IMG/VR virus record: IMGVR_UViG_3300044678_001573
Coordinates: 1-62,258 of that record
DNA: 62,258 bases
Strand: one strand, 5' to 3'
From: a virus
Part shown: in pieces, positions 7,847 through 15,482 of the stretch
Numbering within the stretch: the stretch's first letter is position 1
Layout of the letters: each line of letters starts with the position of its first letter
Program-made: the position numbers and the translations under genes
Notes under the pieces: generated by a model
Databases searched by the model: none
Told to the model about the DNA's origin: nothing
The model's input: only the letters and a program-made list of their open reading frames with translations

Positions 7847-8161
7847 ATGCCAGTCCCCCACGCCAAGATCGAGAAGTGGCTCAATCACCCAGACACCCTG
7901 CGTCTGGTCTATGCGTTGAGCCAGCAGCCCAACGACGGCAGCCCAGCCCGCTGCCTTGCAGAACTGCGCCTGCTCCGCCACGGAGCACCCGTGCTTGCCA
8001 TCCCGAAGGGGATGGTGCCGCTGGCCAAGGATCGTGAACGTGCCCTGCTTTGGATCGTCAACCTCGTCAACACCGCCCTCGAACAACAGCTACAACAAAA
8101 CATCAGCCCACAAGACCATGAACTTATTCTCCCGCCTGTTCCGCAAACGCCCGAAGCCTAG
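7847..8161 (+). CDS. Early protein, unknown
   Basis: 104 residues, starting three bases after the previous gene. A central KGMVPLAKDRERALLWIVNL segment is the only clear feature. The last 44 bases overlap the next gene in another frame. No family recognised. Confidence 0.58.
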   Translation: MPVPHAKIEKWLNHPDTLRLVYALSQQPNDGSPARCLAELRLLRHGAPVLAIPKGMVPLAKDRERALLWIVNLVNTALEQQLQQNISPQDHELILPPVPQTPEA

Positions 8162-8348
8162 AATCGTCGCGGCCTACTACGTCGGCAAAGAGCACAGCTT
8201 CGTCTTCATGGAGGAGCCAGCCACGATGGCCGTGATGAAGGTGCTTGAGCTTGACTACCCGTCCGAGCTTGGCATCATGGAGGTTGCTCGAAAATGGGCA
8301 ACGCTCAGAGGCTACTCCGTCACATTTCGCAAACTCAACAGGGAATAA
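8118..8348 (+). CDS. Small early protein, unknown
   Basis: 76 residues starting inside the preceding gene. The basic N-terminus (FSRLFRKRPKPRI) is followed by short strands. It directly precedes the primase-helicase (six bases). No family recognised. Confidence 0.55.
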   Translation: MNLFSRLFRKRPKPRIVAAYYVGKEHSFVFMEEPATMAVMKVLELDYPSELGIMEVARKWATLRGYSVTFRKLNRE

Positions 8349-8354
8349 AAACAC

Positions 8355-10910
8355 ATGCGCTACTTCTACGGAGAGGGTTCCGACCTCGGAACCTGCAAGG
8401 CGACGACGGCTCGAAACTTCCGAGAACTGGTCGAACGCTACCTGAGCGTCCCTGTCCTCATCAATCGCACGCACGACGAGTTCCTCTCGCTGACGAAGCG
8501 TGAACGAGACCAACTCAAGAAGACCAACTACCTCGTCCCCTGCACCTTCACCAGCTCACCCAGCCCCCGGCAGCACCAGTTCGCCAAGGTCTGCAACTTG
8601 CTCTGCCTTGACGTGGACGACTCCGACGAGGCGCGGAGCCTGATTCACAACCCCGGCCAGATCGAGCGTGCCCTGCTGCCGTGGTCGTTCGCCGTCTACA
8701 CGACAGCCAGCCACACCCGGCAAGCCCCCCGCCTCCGCATCATGGTAGACGCCGATGCGATCCCGCCTCAACGCTACCCCGATGCCCTGGCGACCCTTGC
8801 CGACCGCCTTGGCGTGACAGCCAACAAGGAGAGCAAGGTGGCAGTGCAGCCGATGTACCTGCCCATCTGCTTCCTCGATCAGGACGTTGAGAACGACCAC
8901 CCGCTGATCCTCGACAACCGCGAGGGCACGGCGTTCCAGGAGCACAACATCACCGTCACTGCCAGTTCGTCGGGCACGACCCAGTCCCGCCAGCGCGAGG
9001 GCACCATTGACGACCTCGACTTCCTCCGGCCCCCGGTCGAGGAGGTGAACCTCGACGTGGCAGCTGAGGCGCTCGACCACCTCGACCCTGATTGCAGCTA
9101 CCACATCTGGCTGGAGGTCGCAGCGGCCCTGAAGCACCAGTTCCCATCCGGTCAGGAGCAGGAGGCGCTTGACCTGTTCGACCAGTGGTCGAGCAAGGGG
9201 ACGAAGTACGAAGGTCGCGAGGCTTGCGAAGCCAAGTGGCGCAGCCTCAAGTCCAGCCCGCTCGGACGCGCGCCCGTGACCATTCGCACCCTGCTTCACC
9301 ACGCCGGCGTCGCCGGGTGGTCGAACCAGAAGGTCAAGGAGGACAGCTTCGCCAAGACCCGCGACTGGTTCGAGACCGCAACGAGCTTCAGCGAGTTGTC
9401 GTCGATGGGATCGAAGCTGATCGCCGCCACCCTGATGATCGGTCAGGCCGAGGAGGACGCCCTGATCCAGCGGCTCGTCAACACGGCCCGCAACAAGTTC
9501 GGTGAGCGTCTGACTGCCTCCTCGGTGCGCAAGGACGTGGCCAAGCACAAGGCCAAGATCCAGCGCAACAAGGAGGAGGCGACCAAGAAGCTGCCGCCAT
9601 GGGTGAAGGGCTTGGTGTTCATCGCCAGCGTGAACAAGATCATGCGCCACAGCACGGGTGAGATCTATGACATCGAGGCGTTCAACAACATGTACAGCCG
9701 CAAGCTGCTGCCCGACCCCGACACGGTGGAAGACCCGGCACGGGCCAACGAGCCGACAACCAAGCCTCACCACTACGTGCTCAATGAGGCCAAGATTCCC
9801 GCCGTCTATGCCACGGACTACAACCCGGCGCAGCCCAACGAGATTTTCTTCACCGAGGACAACCGTGTCTACCTCAACACCTACGTCCGCAGCCATCCGG
9901 CACCCAAGGCCGACGAGACGGGCGAAGTCGAGCGCGTGTTCCTGAAGCATATGGAGAACTTGATCGCCGAGCCGGACTACCGCCGCACGGTGATCGACTT
10001 CTTGGCGTTCCTTGTGCAGAATCCTGGGCGCAAGATTCGCTGGGCCGTGCTCTTGCAAGGTGCCCAAGGGTGCGGCAAGACGGCGCTGGCCGAGGTCATG
10101 CGTGCCGTGCTCGGCGGTGCCCACGTCAAGACCGTGGACAGCAACGCCCTGCACAGTCAGTGGAACGACTGGTCGGTCGGCCACCAGCTTGTCACCCTTG
10201 AGGAGATCCGGGTCGCCGGGACGAACAGGCACGAGGTGATGAACGTCCTGAAGCCGCTCATCTCCAACGCCCGCATCTCAGTCAACCAGAGGTTCCAAGA
10301 CAACCGCGAACTGCCCAATCGCACCAACTACCTGCTCTTCACCAACCACCACGACAGCCTTGCCATCACGGATGACGACAGGCGCTACTTCGTCCTGAAG
10401 AGCCGCCTCCAGACGCGCGAGCAAGTCGTCGCCCTCGGTCGGGGCTACTTCGAGAAGCTCTTTGAGATCATCCACGACCGGGCCGCAGAACTGCGGCACT
10501 TCTTCGAGAACTGGCAGGTGTCCGAGGACTTCCCCGCCGACAGCCACGCTCCGATGACGACGTATCTCGCAGACCTTGTGGAGACCAGCGTGAACGACAC
10601 GCACCAGATCGTGCGGCAGATCATCAAGGAAGGCGAGACTCCGCTGGTCAAGCCGGATCTCGTCAGCATCCAGAAGCTGCGTGAATGCGTGATCCTCGCC
10701 GGCGGCAAGGACAGCTCGATGCAGTATCTCGGCAACCTGCTACGCGAGGAAGGCTTCGTGAAGGATCGCCGAGTGATGGTCGACGGCGACCGCCACAACA
10801 TGTGGACCCACGTCACCCGCTGGGACAAGCACAAAGGCGTCGGCCGCACCGTCGAGGCCCGGCTCCTGGGCAAGCCCGAGGACGACGAGGAGGAAATTGA
10901 TCTGCTCTGA
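8355..10910 (+). CDS. Primase-helicase (AEP-like primase plus SF3-type helicase)
   Basis: 851 residues. The N-terminal part resembles the primase-polymerase fold, with an LCLDVDDSDEA acidic motif near residue 90 and an APRLRIMV strand. Residues about 230-320 fit a PriCT-2 primase C-terminal domain (HIWLEVAAALKHQF, CEAKWRSLK). The C-terminal half is a viral superfamily 3-type helicase with Walker A GAQGCGKT at 569-576, a downstream VTLEEIRV strand, and the LFTNHHDSLAI and DDRRYFVL motifs. It should prime and unwind DNA at the phage fork and work with the polymerase encoded at 15479. A single protein doing both jobs is common in phages. Confidence 0.88.
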   Translation: MRYFYGEGSDLGTCKATTARNFRELVERYLSVPVLINRTHDEFLSLTKRERDQLKKTNYLVPCTFTSSPSPRQHQFAKVCNLLCLDVDDSDEARSLIHNPGQIERALLPWSFAVYTTASHTRQAPRLRIMVDADAIPPQRYPDALATLADRLGVTANKESKVAVQPMYLPICFLDQDVENDHPLILDNREGTAFQEHNITVTASSSGTTQSRQREGTIDDLDFLRPPVEEVNLDVAAEALDHLDPDCSYHIWLEVAAALKHQFPSGQEQEALDLFDQWSSKGTKYEGREACEAKWRSLKSSPLGRAPVTIRTLLHHAGVAGWSNQKVKEDSFAKTRDWFETATSFSELSSMGSKLIAATLMIGQAEEDALIQRLVNTARNKFGERLTASSVRKDVAKHKAKIQRNKEEATKKLPPWVKGLVFIASVNKIMRHSTGEIYDIEAFNNMYSRKLLPDPDTVEDPARANEPTTKPHHYVLNEAKIPAVYATDYNPAQPNEIFFTEDNRVYLNTYVRSHPAPKADETGEVERVFLKHMENLIAEPDYRRTVIDFLAFLVQNPGRKIRWAVLLQGAQGCGKTALAEVMRAVLGGAHVKTVDSNALHSQWNDWSVGHQLVTLEEIRVAGTNRHEVMNVLKPLISNARISVNQRFQDNRELPNRTNYLLFTNHHDSLAITDDDRRYFVLKSRLQTREQVVALGRGYFEKLFEIIHDRAAELRHFFENWQVSEDFPADSHAPMTTYLADLVETSVNDTHQIVRQIIKEGETPLVKPDLVSIQKLRECVILAGGKDSSMQYLGNLLREEGFVKDRRVMVDGDRHNMWTHVTRWDKHKGVGRTVEARLLGKPEDDEEEIDLL

Positions 10911-10961
10911 AAACTTTCTCTTGACGAAAGAGACAACCCAACCCACCCTAAACCACACCCC

Positions 10962-11540
10962 ATGAAAATCGAAATCGACATCCCACAACTGACCGAACTG
11001 AACCGCAAGCTGGAGCAACTCATCGACACGCTCAACGACGTGGCCGTGATGCAGATCAACCAGTGCCGCAAGCCGGTGACCGAGGCCGCTGAAGCCGTTG
11101 AACCCGAAGCCCAGGTGGTCGAACCGGCTGGTGCCAAGCGCGGTCGCAAGAAGCGCGAGACCGCTCCTGAGCCGGAGATCATCACCTACGGTGAAGCCGA
11201 GGTGCAGGCCGCTGCCGCTCTTGTTACCGAGCAGGAACAGCAGGCCCCGGTTGCCGCCGAAGAACCCGCTCTTGTTACCGAGCAGGAACAGCCGGCCCCG
11301 GTTGCCGCTGAAGAACCCGCTCCTGTTCCCGCTGAGGAAGAGACGCCGTCCCTTCCCGGCTTCGACCTCGACTACCTCCGCACCCGAGTCACCCCTGCCA
11401 TCGCCAGCGCCAACAAGCTGCCGGAGGCAAAGCAGTGGCTCGCTGACCACGGTGCGCCGACCCTGAAGGATCTCGACGCGCAGCACTACGCCGCGTTCCA
11501 CAAGTTCGCCTGCGAGCTGTGCGGCGTGGACAACCTGTGA
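10962..11540 (+). CDS. Coiled-coil protein with degenerate EQEQ/AAEEPA repeats
   Basis: 192 residues. An N-terminal helix (LTELNRKLEQLIDTLNDV) is followed by a basic KRGRKKR patch. Then comes a low-complexity region in which ALVTEQEQ and APVAAEEPA are repeated, then a compact C-terminal domain (PEAKQWLADHGAPTLKDLDA). The repeat region is visible at DNA level as two near-identical copies at about 11215-11320. Position after the primase-helicase suggests a replication accessory role; function unknown. Confidence 0.62.
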   Translation: MKIEIDIPQLTELNRKLEQLIDTLNDVAVMQINQCRKPVTEAAEAVEPEAQVVEPAGAKRGRKKRETAPEPEIITYGEAEVQAAAALVTEQEQQAPVAAEEPALVTEQEQPAPVAAEEPAPVPAEEETPSLPGFDLDYLRTRVTPAIASANKLPEAKQWLADHGAPTLKDLDAQHYAAFHKFACELCGVDNL

Positions 11541-11658
11541 ACCCTTTGAGCGTCGTGGCATTGCGTCGAGGCTGAGTCCTTGGTTAGTCTTATCGCCCGC
11601 CTCGTAAGCGCATAAAAGCGAGGCCGCTCATTCCCTCAAACCCAACATCCCACACCCC
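11541..11658 (+). other. Intergenic segment with a hairpin
   Basis: 118 non-coding bases, long for this genome. GCCTCG at 11599-11604 pairs with CGAGGC at 11619-11624; an upstream GAGGC (about 11565) could compete for the same strand, giving two alternative folds. There is no T-run, so it is not a classic terminator. It might be a processing or regulatory element. Confidence 0.35.
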
Positions 11659-11847
11659 ATGGAATCCATGACCACAACCGAGATCATCGACCGCATCAAC
11701 GAGATTGAGGCCGTCCAAGGCAAGCACCTGCCGGTGCGCGTTGAGTGCAGCAGTGAGGGTGGCCGTCAGGCCGTCGTCGATGTCAAGTATCGTTCCAGCT
11801 CGAACCTTGGCACCAACATGCCTTACATCGCCCTCATCTGCCGCTGA
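11659..11847 (+). CDS. Small protein, unknown
   Basis: 62 residues; a second ATG three codons in (MTTTEIIDRINEIEA) is also possible. The leader is CAACATCCCACACCCC. The C-terminal half looks like alternating strands (HLPVRVECSS, QAVVDVKYRSS). No family recognised. Confidence 0.6.
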   Translation: MESMTTTEIIDRINEIEAVQGKHLPVRVECSSEGGRQAVVDVKYRSSSNLGTNMPYIALICR

Positions 11848-11856
11848 CCTACGACC

Positions 11857-12456
11857 ATGAACACGCCTCCCCTATTCACCGAGTTCCCCAAGATGGCGCG
11901 CCTTTCCCGCGAATGCATCATCACGGAAAAGATCGACGGCACCAACGCCCAAATCTACATCACCGATGACGGCGACCTGTTCACTGGCTCCCGCACACGC
12001 TGGATCACTCCTGAGAGCGACAACTTCGGCTTCGCCCGTTGGGCGCAGGAACACCGTGAGGAGCTGATGCTTCTCGGCCCCGGTCGCCACTTCGGCGAAT
12101 GGTGGGGCAAAGGCATCCAGCGTGGTTACGGCGTCCCTGACAAGCGCCTGAGCCTCTTCAACGTCACCCGTTGGTGCCTGCATGGCACTGAGCCGCAGAT
12201 CATCCCGAGTTCTGACCCCCGCATCGTGAAGCACCAAGAAGTGCTGCCCCCTTGCGTTGGGCTCGTCCCGGTCATGCGGAAAGGCAGCTTTACGACTTCG
12301 ATGGTTGATTCCGCCATCTATGAGCTTGAGCAGCGCGGAAGCCTAGCCGCTCCCGGTTTCATGGACCCCGAAGGCATCGTGGTCTTTCACACCGCTGGCA
12401 ACGTCGGGTTCAAGAAGACGATCCACAAGGACGAAGTGCCTAAGTCCCTCGCATGA
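11857..12456 (+). CDS. Small RNA/DNA ligase of the nucleotidyltransferase superfamily
   Basis: 199 residues. The covalent nucleotidyl-transfer motifs are all visible: motif I TEKIDGTN with the nucleophile lysine at 25, motif III-like HFGEWWG (Glu81), motif IV EGIVV (Glu172) and motif V FKKTIHKDE (Lys186/187). This is the adenylation core of the Rnl2-like ligases without a C-terminal extension, so it is short for the family. It would seal nicks in RNA or DNA using ATP, or repair host-damaged RNA. The stop overlaps the DUF2800 start (ATGA), tying it to the recombination genes. Confidence 0.8.
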   Translation: MNTPPLFTEFPKMARLSRECIITEKIDGTNAQIYITDDGDLFTGSRTRWITPESDNFGFARWAQEHREELMLLGPGRHFGEWWGKGIQRGYGVPDKRLSLFNVTRWCLHGTEPQIIPSSDPRIVKHQEVLPPCVGLVPVMRKGSFTTSMVDSAIYELEQRGSLAAPGFMDPEGIVVFHTAGNVGFKKTIHKDEVPKSLA

Positions 12457-13679
12457 ACAAGCCCCCACGCCTCGACCTTGGCGCATCCAGCGCATCGCGA
12501 TGGACCGTCTGCACGGCCAGCCCGCAGTTCATCCTGGAGAACCATCACAGGATTCCAGAGAACCGCGACACGGCCTACTCGCTGGAGGGCACGCTCGCTC
12601 ATGCGGTGTGCGAGGCTCTTCTGACCGGAAAACCAGCTCCCCTCGGAGCTACCGCCGAGATGGAGCGCCATGCACAAGGCTACCGCGACTTCTGCCGCAG
12701 TCTCTCCGCCCCCGGTGCCGCCGAGTTCGTGGAGACCAAGGTGCCCCTGTGGTACTACCCCGGCCGCAACGCCATCGTGGACTACGCCAGCGTCACCACC
12801 GACCAAGTCACCATCATCGACTACAAGTACGGTGCCGGCGTGCCGGTGGACAGCTTCGAGAACAAGCAAATGGCCATCTACGCCCGCTGCTTCATCGAGA
12901 CGGTGGTGCTCGGCCTCGGCACGCATGACATCACCGATGACACCAAGATCGTCATGGCGATCTATCAGCCCCGCTGCCACCGCGACGAGCCTGACGAGCC
13001 TTGGGTGATGACGTGGGGGGAGTTGCGGGGGTGGACTATAGAGGAGATCACATCCGTTGCCGACGGCATCAGGAACCCATCCCCCTCATGGTTTGATGTC
13101 AAGTTCGCCCCCTCCGACAAGACCTGCCAGTTCTGCCCCGCTGCCGGCTTCTGCACCGCCCGTGCCCAGCACCTCCTCGGAGACCTCGCTCCGCTGGATA
13201 TGGTGCTCACCCAGCCAGCGTCCGTTATGGCAGACCCTAACGTCGTCACCGTTGGCCTTGCGCCCCCCGACGCTCTCGACGAGACTCACCTACTCGCTGC
13301 GCTCGCCGTAGCGAAGTCAGTCGGCAAGTGGCTCGACTCCATCGAAGCTTACGCCCAGAAGCTCGCTGCCGACGGTCGCCCACTGCCGGGCTGGAAGCTC
13401 GTTGAAGGCCGTGGCTCTCGCCAGTGGGTTGACGAAGATGCCGTAGCCAAGTTCCTCAAGCCCAAGCTCAAGGAAAATACTTTCGAGAAGAAGCTCGTTT
13501 CGGTTGCACAAGCCGAGAAGCTGCTCAAGCATGAACCCCTTTCCCCGCGCTTCAAGAACAAGCTGGAGAGCCTGATCGTCCGTCGTGAAGGCAAGCCCAC
13601 GCTCGTCCCTGAGAGCGACAAGCGGCCGTCTCTGATGGCAGCCGCCAATGACTTTCAGCAACTCACAGACGATCTGTGA
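12453..13679 (+). CDS. DUF2800 family exonuclease (PD-(D/E)XK fold)
   Basis: 408 residues. The N-terminal LGASSASRWTVCTASPQF with the later AYSLEGTLAHAVCE is the DUF2800 signature. The nuclease core IIDYKYGAG has Asp123 and Lys125, and ENKQMAIYARC supplies the QxxxY motif. A cysteine cluster, KTCQFCPAAGFC, near residues 222-232 suggests a Cas4/AddB-like iron-sulfur site. DUF2800 genes are usually next to a DUF2815 gene, as here, and the pair is thought to process ends for recombination or replication. Confidence 0.85.
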   Translation: MNKPPRLDLGASSASRWTVCTASPQFILENHHRIPENRDTAYSLEGTLAHAVCEALLTGKPAPLGATAEMERHAQGYRDFCRSLSAPGAAEFVETKVPLWYYPGRNAIVDYASVTTDQVTIIDYKYGAGVPVDSFENKQMAIYARCFIETVVLGLGTHDITDDTKIVMAIYQPRCHRDEPDEPWVMTWGELRGWTIEEITSVADGIRNPSPSWFDVKFAPSDKTCQFCPAAGFCTARAQHLLGDLAPLDMVLTQPASVMADPNVVTVGLAPPDALDETHLLAALAVAKSVGKWLDSIEAYAQKLAADGRPLPGWKLVEGRGSRQWVDEDAVAKFLKPKLKENTFEKKLVSVAQAEKLLKHEPLSPRFKNKLESLIVRREGKPTLVPESDKRPSLMAAANDFQQLTDDL

Positions 13680-13727
13680 ACCTGAATACGCAACGAAACC
13701 CAGAACCCGTAGAAACCGTAGAAGACC

Positions 13728-14243
13728 ATGATCATCAAACTCGAAAACGTCCGTCTGTCCTTCCCCGCCCTGTTCAAAGCCAAGGCCGGCCCTGATGGTG
13801 GTGAGCCGAAGTTCGGCGCATCCTTCCTGCTGGACAAGACCAAGCACGCGGCCAAGATCAAAGAGATCGAGGCTGCGATTGAGAAGCTCCACCGCGAGGA
13901 ACTCAAGGGCAAGCACATGAAGGGCACCTGTCTCCACGACGGCAGCGAGAAGCCCGACACCGACGGCTACGGCCCCGGCATCAAGTACGTCAGCGCATCC
14001 AGCAAGAAGCGCATCCCCATCGTGGACCGCGACCCGTCCGTGGCCTTGGCCGAAGAGGACGGCAAACCTTACGCTGGCTGCTACGTCAACGCGAGCATCC
14101 GCTTGTGGGCGCAGGACAACCAGTTTGGGAAGCGTGTCAACGCCGAGCTTCGTGCCGTGCAGTTCGCCAAGGACGGTGAGTCCTTCGGTGCTGCCCCGGT
14201 CGATGCTGAGGCCGAGTTCGCCACCCTGACTGACGAGCTGTAA
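13728..14243 (+). CDS. DUF2815 family ssDNA-binding protein
   Basis: 171 residues. The start IKLENVRLSFPALFKAK, the GEPKFGASFLLDK motif and the NASIRLWAQDNQFGKRVN core match DUF2815, a phage single-stranded DNA-binding family with an OB-like fold. The tail is acidic (APVDAEAEFATLTDEL), as in many SSBs that recruit partners by their C-terminus. It lies directly downstream of the DUF2800 nuclease. Confidence 0.85.
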   Translation: MIIKLENVRLSFPALFKAKAGPDGGEPKFGASFLLDKTKHAAKIKEIEAAIEKLHREELKGKHMKGTCLHDGSEKPDTDGYGPGIKYVSASSKKRIPIVDRDPSVALAEEDGKPYAGCYVNASIRLWAQDNQFGKRVNAELRAVQFAKDGESFGAAPVDAEAEFATLTDEL

Positions 14244-14252
14244 CCCCACCAC

Positions 14253-14280
14253 GCCGCGTCGCCTTCACGGGCGGCGCGGC
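14253..14280 (+). terminator. Strong GC hairpin after the SSB gene
   Basis: Stem arms 14253-14263 and 14270-14280 pair over 11 bases with one G-T wobble around a six-base loop, ten bases after the stop codon. No T-run follows, so it may stabilise the message or attenuate rather than fully terminate. Confidence 0.5.
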
Positions 14281-14287
14281 ACTCACT

Positions 14288-14403
14288 TTGCCTGCCGTGT
14301 CTGTGCCGACCGACTCCATGTGCGTAAGCTGCTAGGCATGGAGACAGCGCAAGAGGGCACACAACCTTATCCATGGGAAAAGGACTCTTGCGGCGGCAGG
14401 CAA
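14288..14403 (+). ncRNA. Candidate structured RNA or folded leader
   Basis: A non-coding stretch whose ends are perfect complements: TTGCCTGCCG at 14288-14297 and CGGCAGGCAA at 14394-14403. A nested CTCCATG / CATGGAG stem lies at 14314-14320 and 14337-14343. The closing stem plus an internal arm gives a multi-branched fold of about 116 nt. It follows the SSB hairpin and precedes a run of small genes. No known RNA family recognised. Confidence 0.35.
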
Positions 14404-14454
14404 CCATTTCCGTGACGCCACGAAAAAGGTGATACACTTCCCAACAACGATACA

Positions 14455-14667
14455 ATGCCCGACTGTATCCTCACCGACCTAGAAGCCCTGCGCGAGTCAT
14501 TCGCCAAGGAGGCACGCATCTACGCCAAGCAGGGCGCAGTGCCAGACGGCGCACGCCCGCACCAGATTACACCGTGGCAGCTTGCCTGCGGCTACATGGC
14601 TGGCGACTACCGCATCGCGGCGCACGAGGTGAATAAGATTTTGAAGAAGCACAGAAAGAACGCATAA
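14455..14667 (+). CDS. Small protein sharing a C-terminal module with its neighbour
   Basis: 70 residues, helical. Its last 18 residues (RIAAHEVNKILKKHRKNA) are nearly the same as the end of the next protein, at both protein and DNA level. The leader is CCCAACAACGATACA, without a Shine-Dalgarno sequence. No family recognised. Confidence 0.6.
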   Translation: MPDCILTDLEALRESFAKEARIYAKQGAVPDGARPHQITPWQLACGYMAGDYRIAAHEVNKILKKHRKNA

Positions 14668-14696
14668 GCTCTGCCACAGGCGGGGCGCAAAAAGCT

Positions 14697-15023
14697 ATGA
14701 AAACACCCCAAAACTCTACCGCCCCGACTGTTGGGCAGAAGCGCCTTGTTCGGCGATTCGTGCGTTGGTTCGCTTTCCTATGCGGGGAATGGGAATGGTA
14801 TCGCCGTCTCCACGGAGGGAAGTGGATGCGGACACATCTGGATCACCCCGTCTGCTCAACCCTGTGGCTCCCGGTGCCGGACTCGGCAACGCCCGACTAC
14901 CGAGAACCACTCTGGAGAGGCACGCCAGACTTCGTGGATTATTCGCCGAACAGTCAAACTCAGCCGCGCATCGCGGCGCATGAGGTGAACAAGGTCATCA
15001 AGAAGCATAGACCGAAAGTATGA
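14697..15023 (+). CDS. Protein with duplicated C-terminal module
   Basis: 108 residues. A basic, tryptophan-rich N-terminal part (FVRWFAFLCGEWEWYRRLHG) is followed by a proline-containing middle and the RIAAHEVNKVIKKHRPKV end shared with the preceding gene. The shared end suggests a tag recognised by a common partner, or a partial gene duplication. The stop overlaps the next start (ATGA). Confidence 0.58.
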   Translation: MKTPQNSTAPTVGQKRLVRRFVRWFAFLCGEWEWYRRLHGGKWMRTHLDHPVCSTLWLPVPDSATPDYREPLWRGTPDFVDYSPNSQTQPRIAAHEVNKVIKKHRPKV

Positions 15024-15142
15024 ACTCGAACAAATGCAAACAGCTCTTCAAGGAAGAATGGGAGTTCCACACGCGCCATCCGGAGATGCTGTTTGTGTGG
15101 CTGACCTATCTCGTTTCCGTCATTTACGCCTTCACTCGATGA
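15020..15142 (+). CDS. 40-residue single-span membrane protein
   Basis: A short gene fitted by ATGA overlaps on both sides, which strongly supports it. The first half is polar (NSNKCKQLFKEEWEFHTRH); the second is a hydrophobic segment (MLFVWLTYLVSVIYAF). No family recognised. Confidence 0.6.
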   Translation: MNSNKCKQLFKEEWEFHTRHPEMLFVWLTYLVSVIYAFTR

Positions 15143-15273
15143 AACCCGTCACCAGCCTCTACCGCTGCAAGCACTGCGGCAAAGTTGTCGAACGAGAAGG
15201 CACGAAGCAGTGGCGCAAGAGCTTCTGCGAGAAGACTGGCAAGAATGCGCGAATCACCAAAGTCAAACCATGA
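15139..15273 (+). CDS. Small zinc-ribbon-like protein
   Basis: 44 residues, basic, with CKHCGKVVE and a later single cysteine (SFCEKTGK). Overlaps by four bases with both neighbours. Resembles the small zinc-knuckle proteins common in phages. Role unknown. Confidence 0.58.
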   Translation: MKPVTSLYRCKHCGKVVEREGTKQWRKSFCEKTGKNARITKVKP

Positions 15274-15482
15274 CAGCAACCCTGACATTCCAACTCCCCG
15301 AAGAACAAGAGCTTCTCCAAGTCGCCGTGGACGGTGGCAAGTGGAAGGCGACTGCCCAAGAGATGGACCAGTGGCTCCGTGGCAAAGTGAAGCACGGTGA
15401 AGGCGACGTGAGCGACTACGACGAGGCCCGTCGCATGTTGCACGAGCTTTTGGTTGGCAACGGACTGAGCATTTACGATTGA
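15270..15482 (+). CDS. Small protein, unknown
   Basis: 70 residues from an ATG overlapping the previous stop. An N-terminal strand (ATLTFQLPEEQELLQVAV) is followed by an acidic helical region with a DEARRMLHELLV helix. The stop overlaps the start of the polymerase gene (TTGA). Confidence 0.6.
   Translation: MTATLTFQLPEEQELLQVAVDGGKWKATAQEMDQWLRGKVKHGEGDVSDYDEARRMLHELLVGNGLSIYD

Noticed and set aside
8556-10232. 558-codon minus-strand frame over the primase-helicase
   Set aside because: Shadow of a gene whose primase and helicase motifs are clear.
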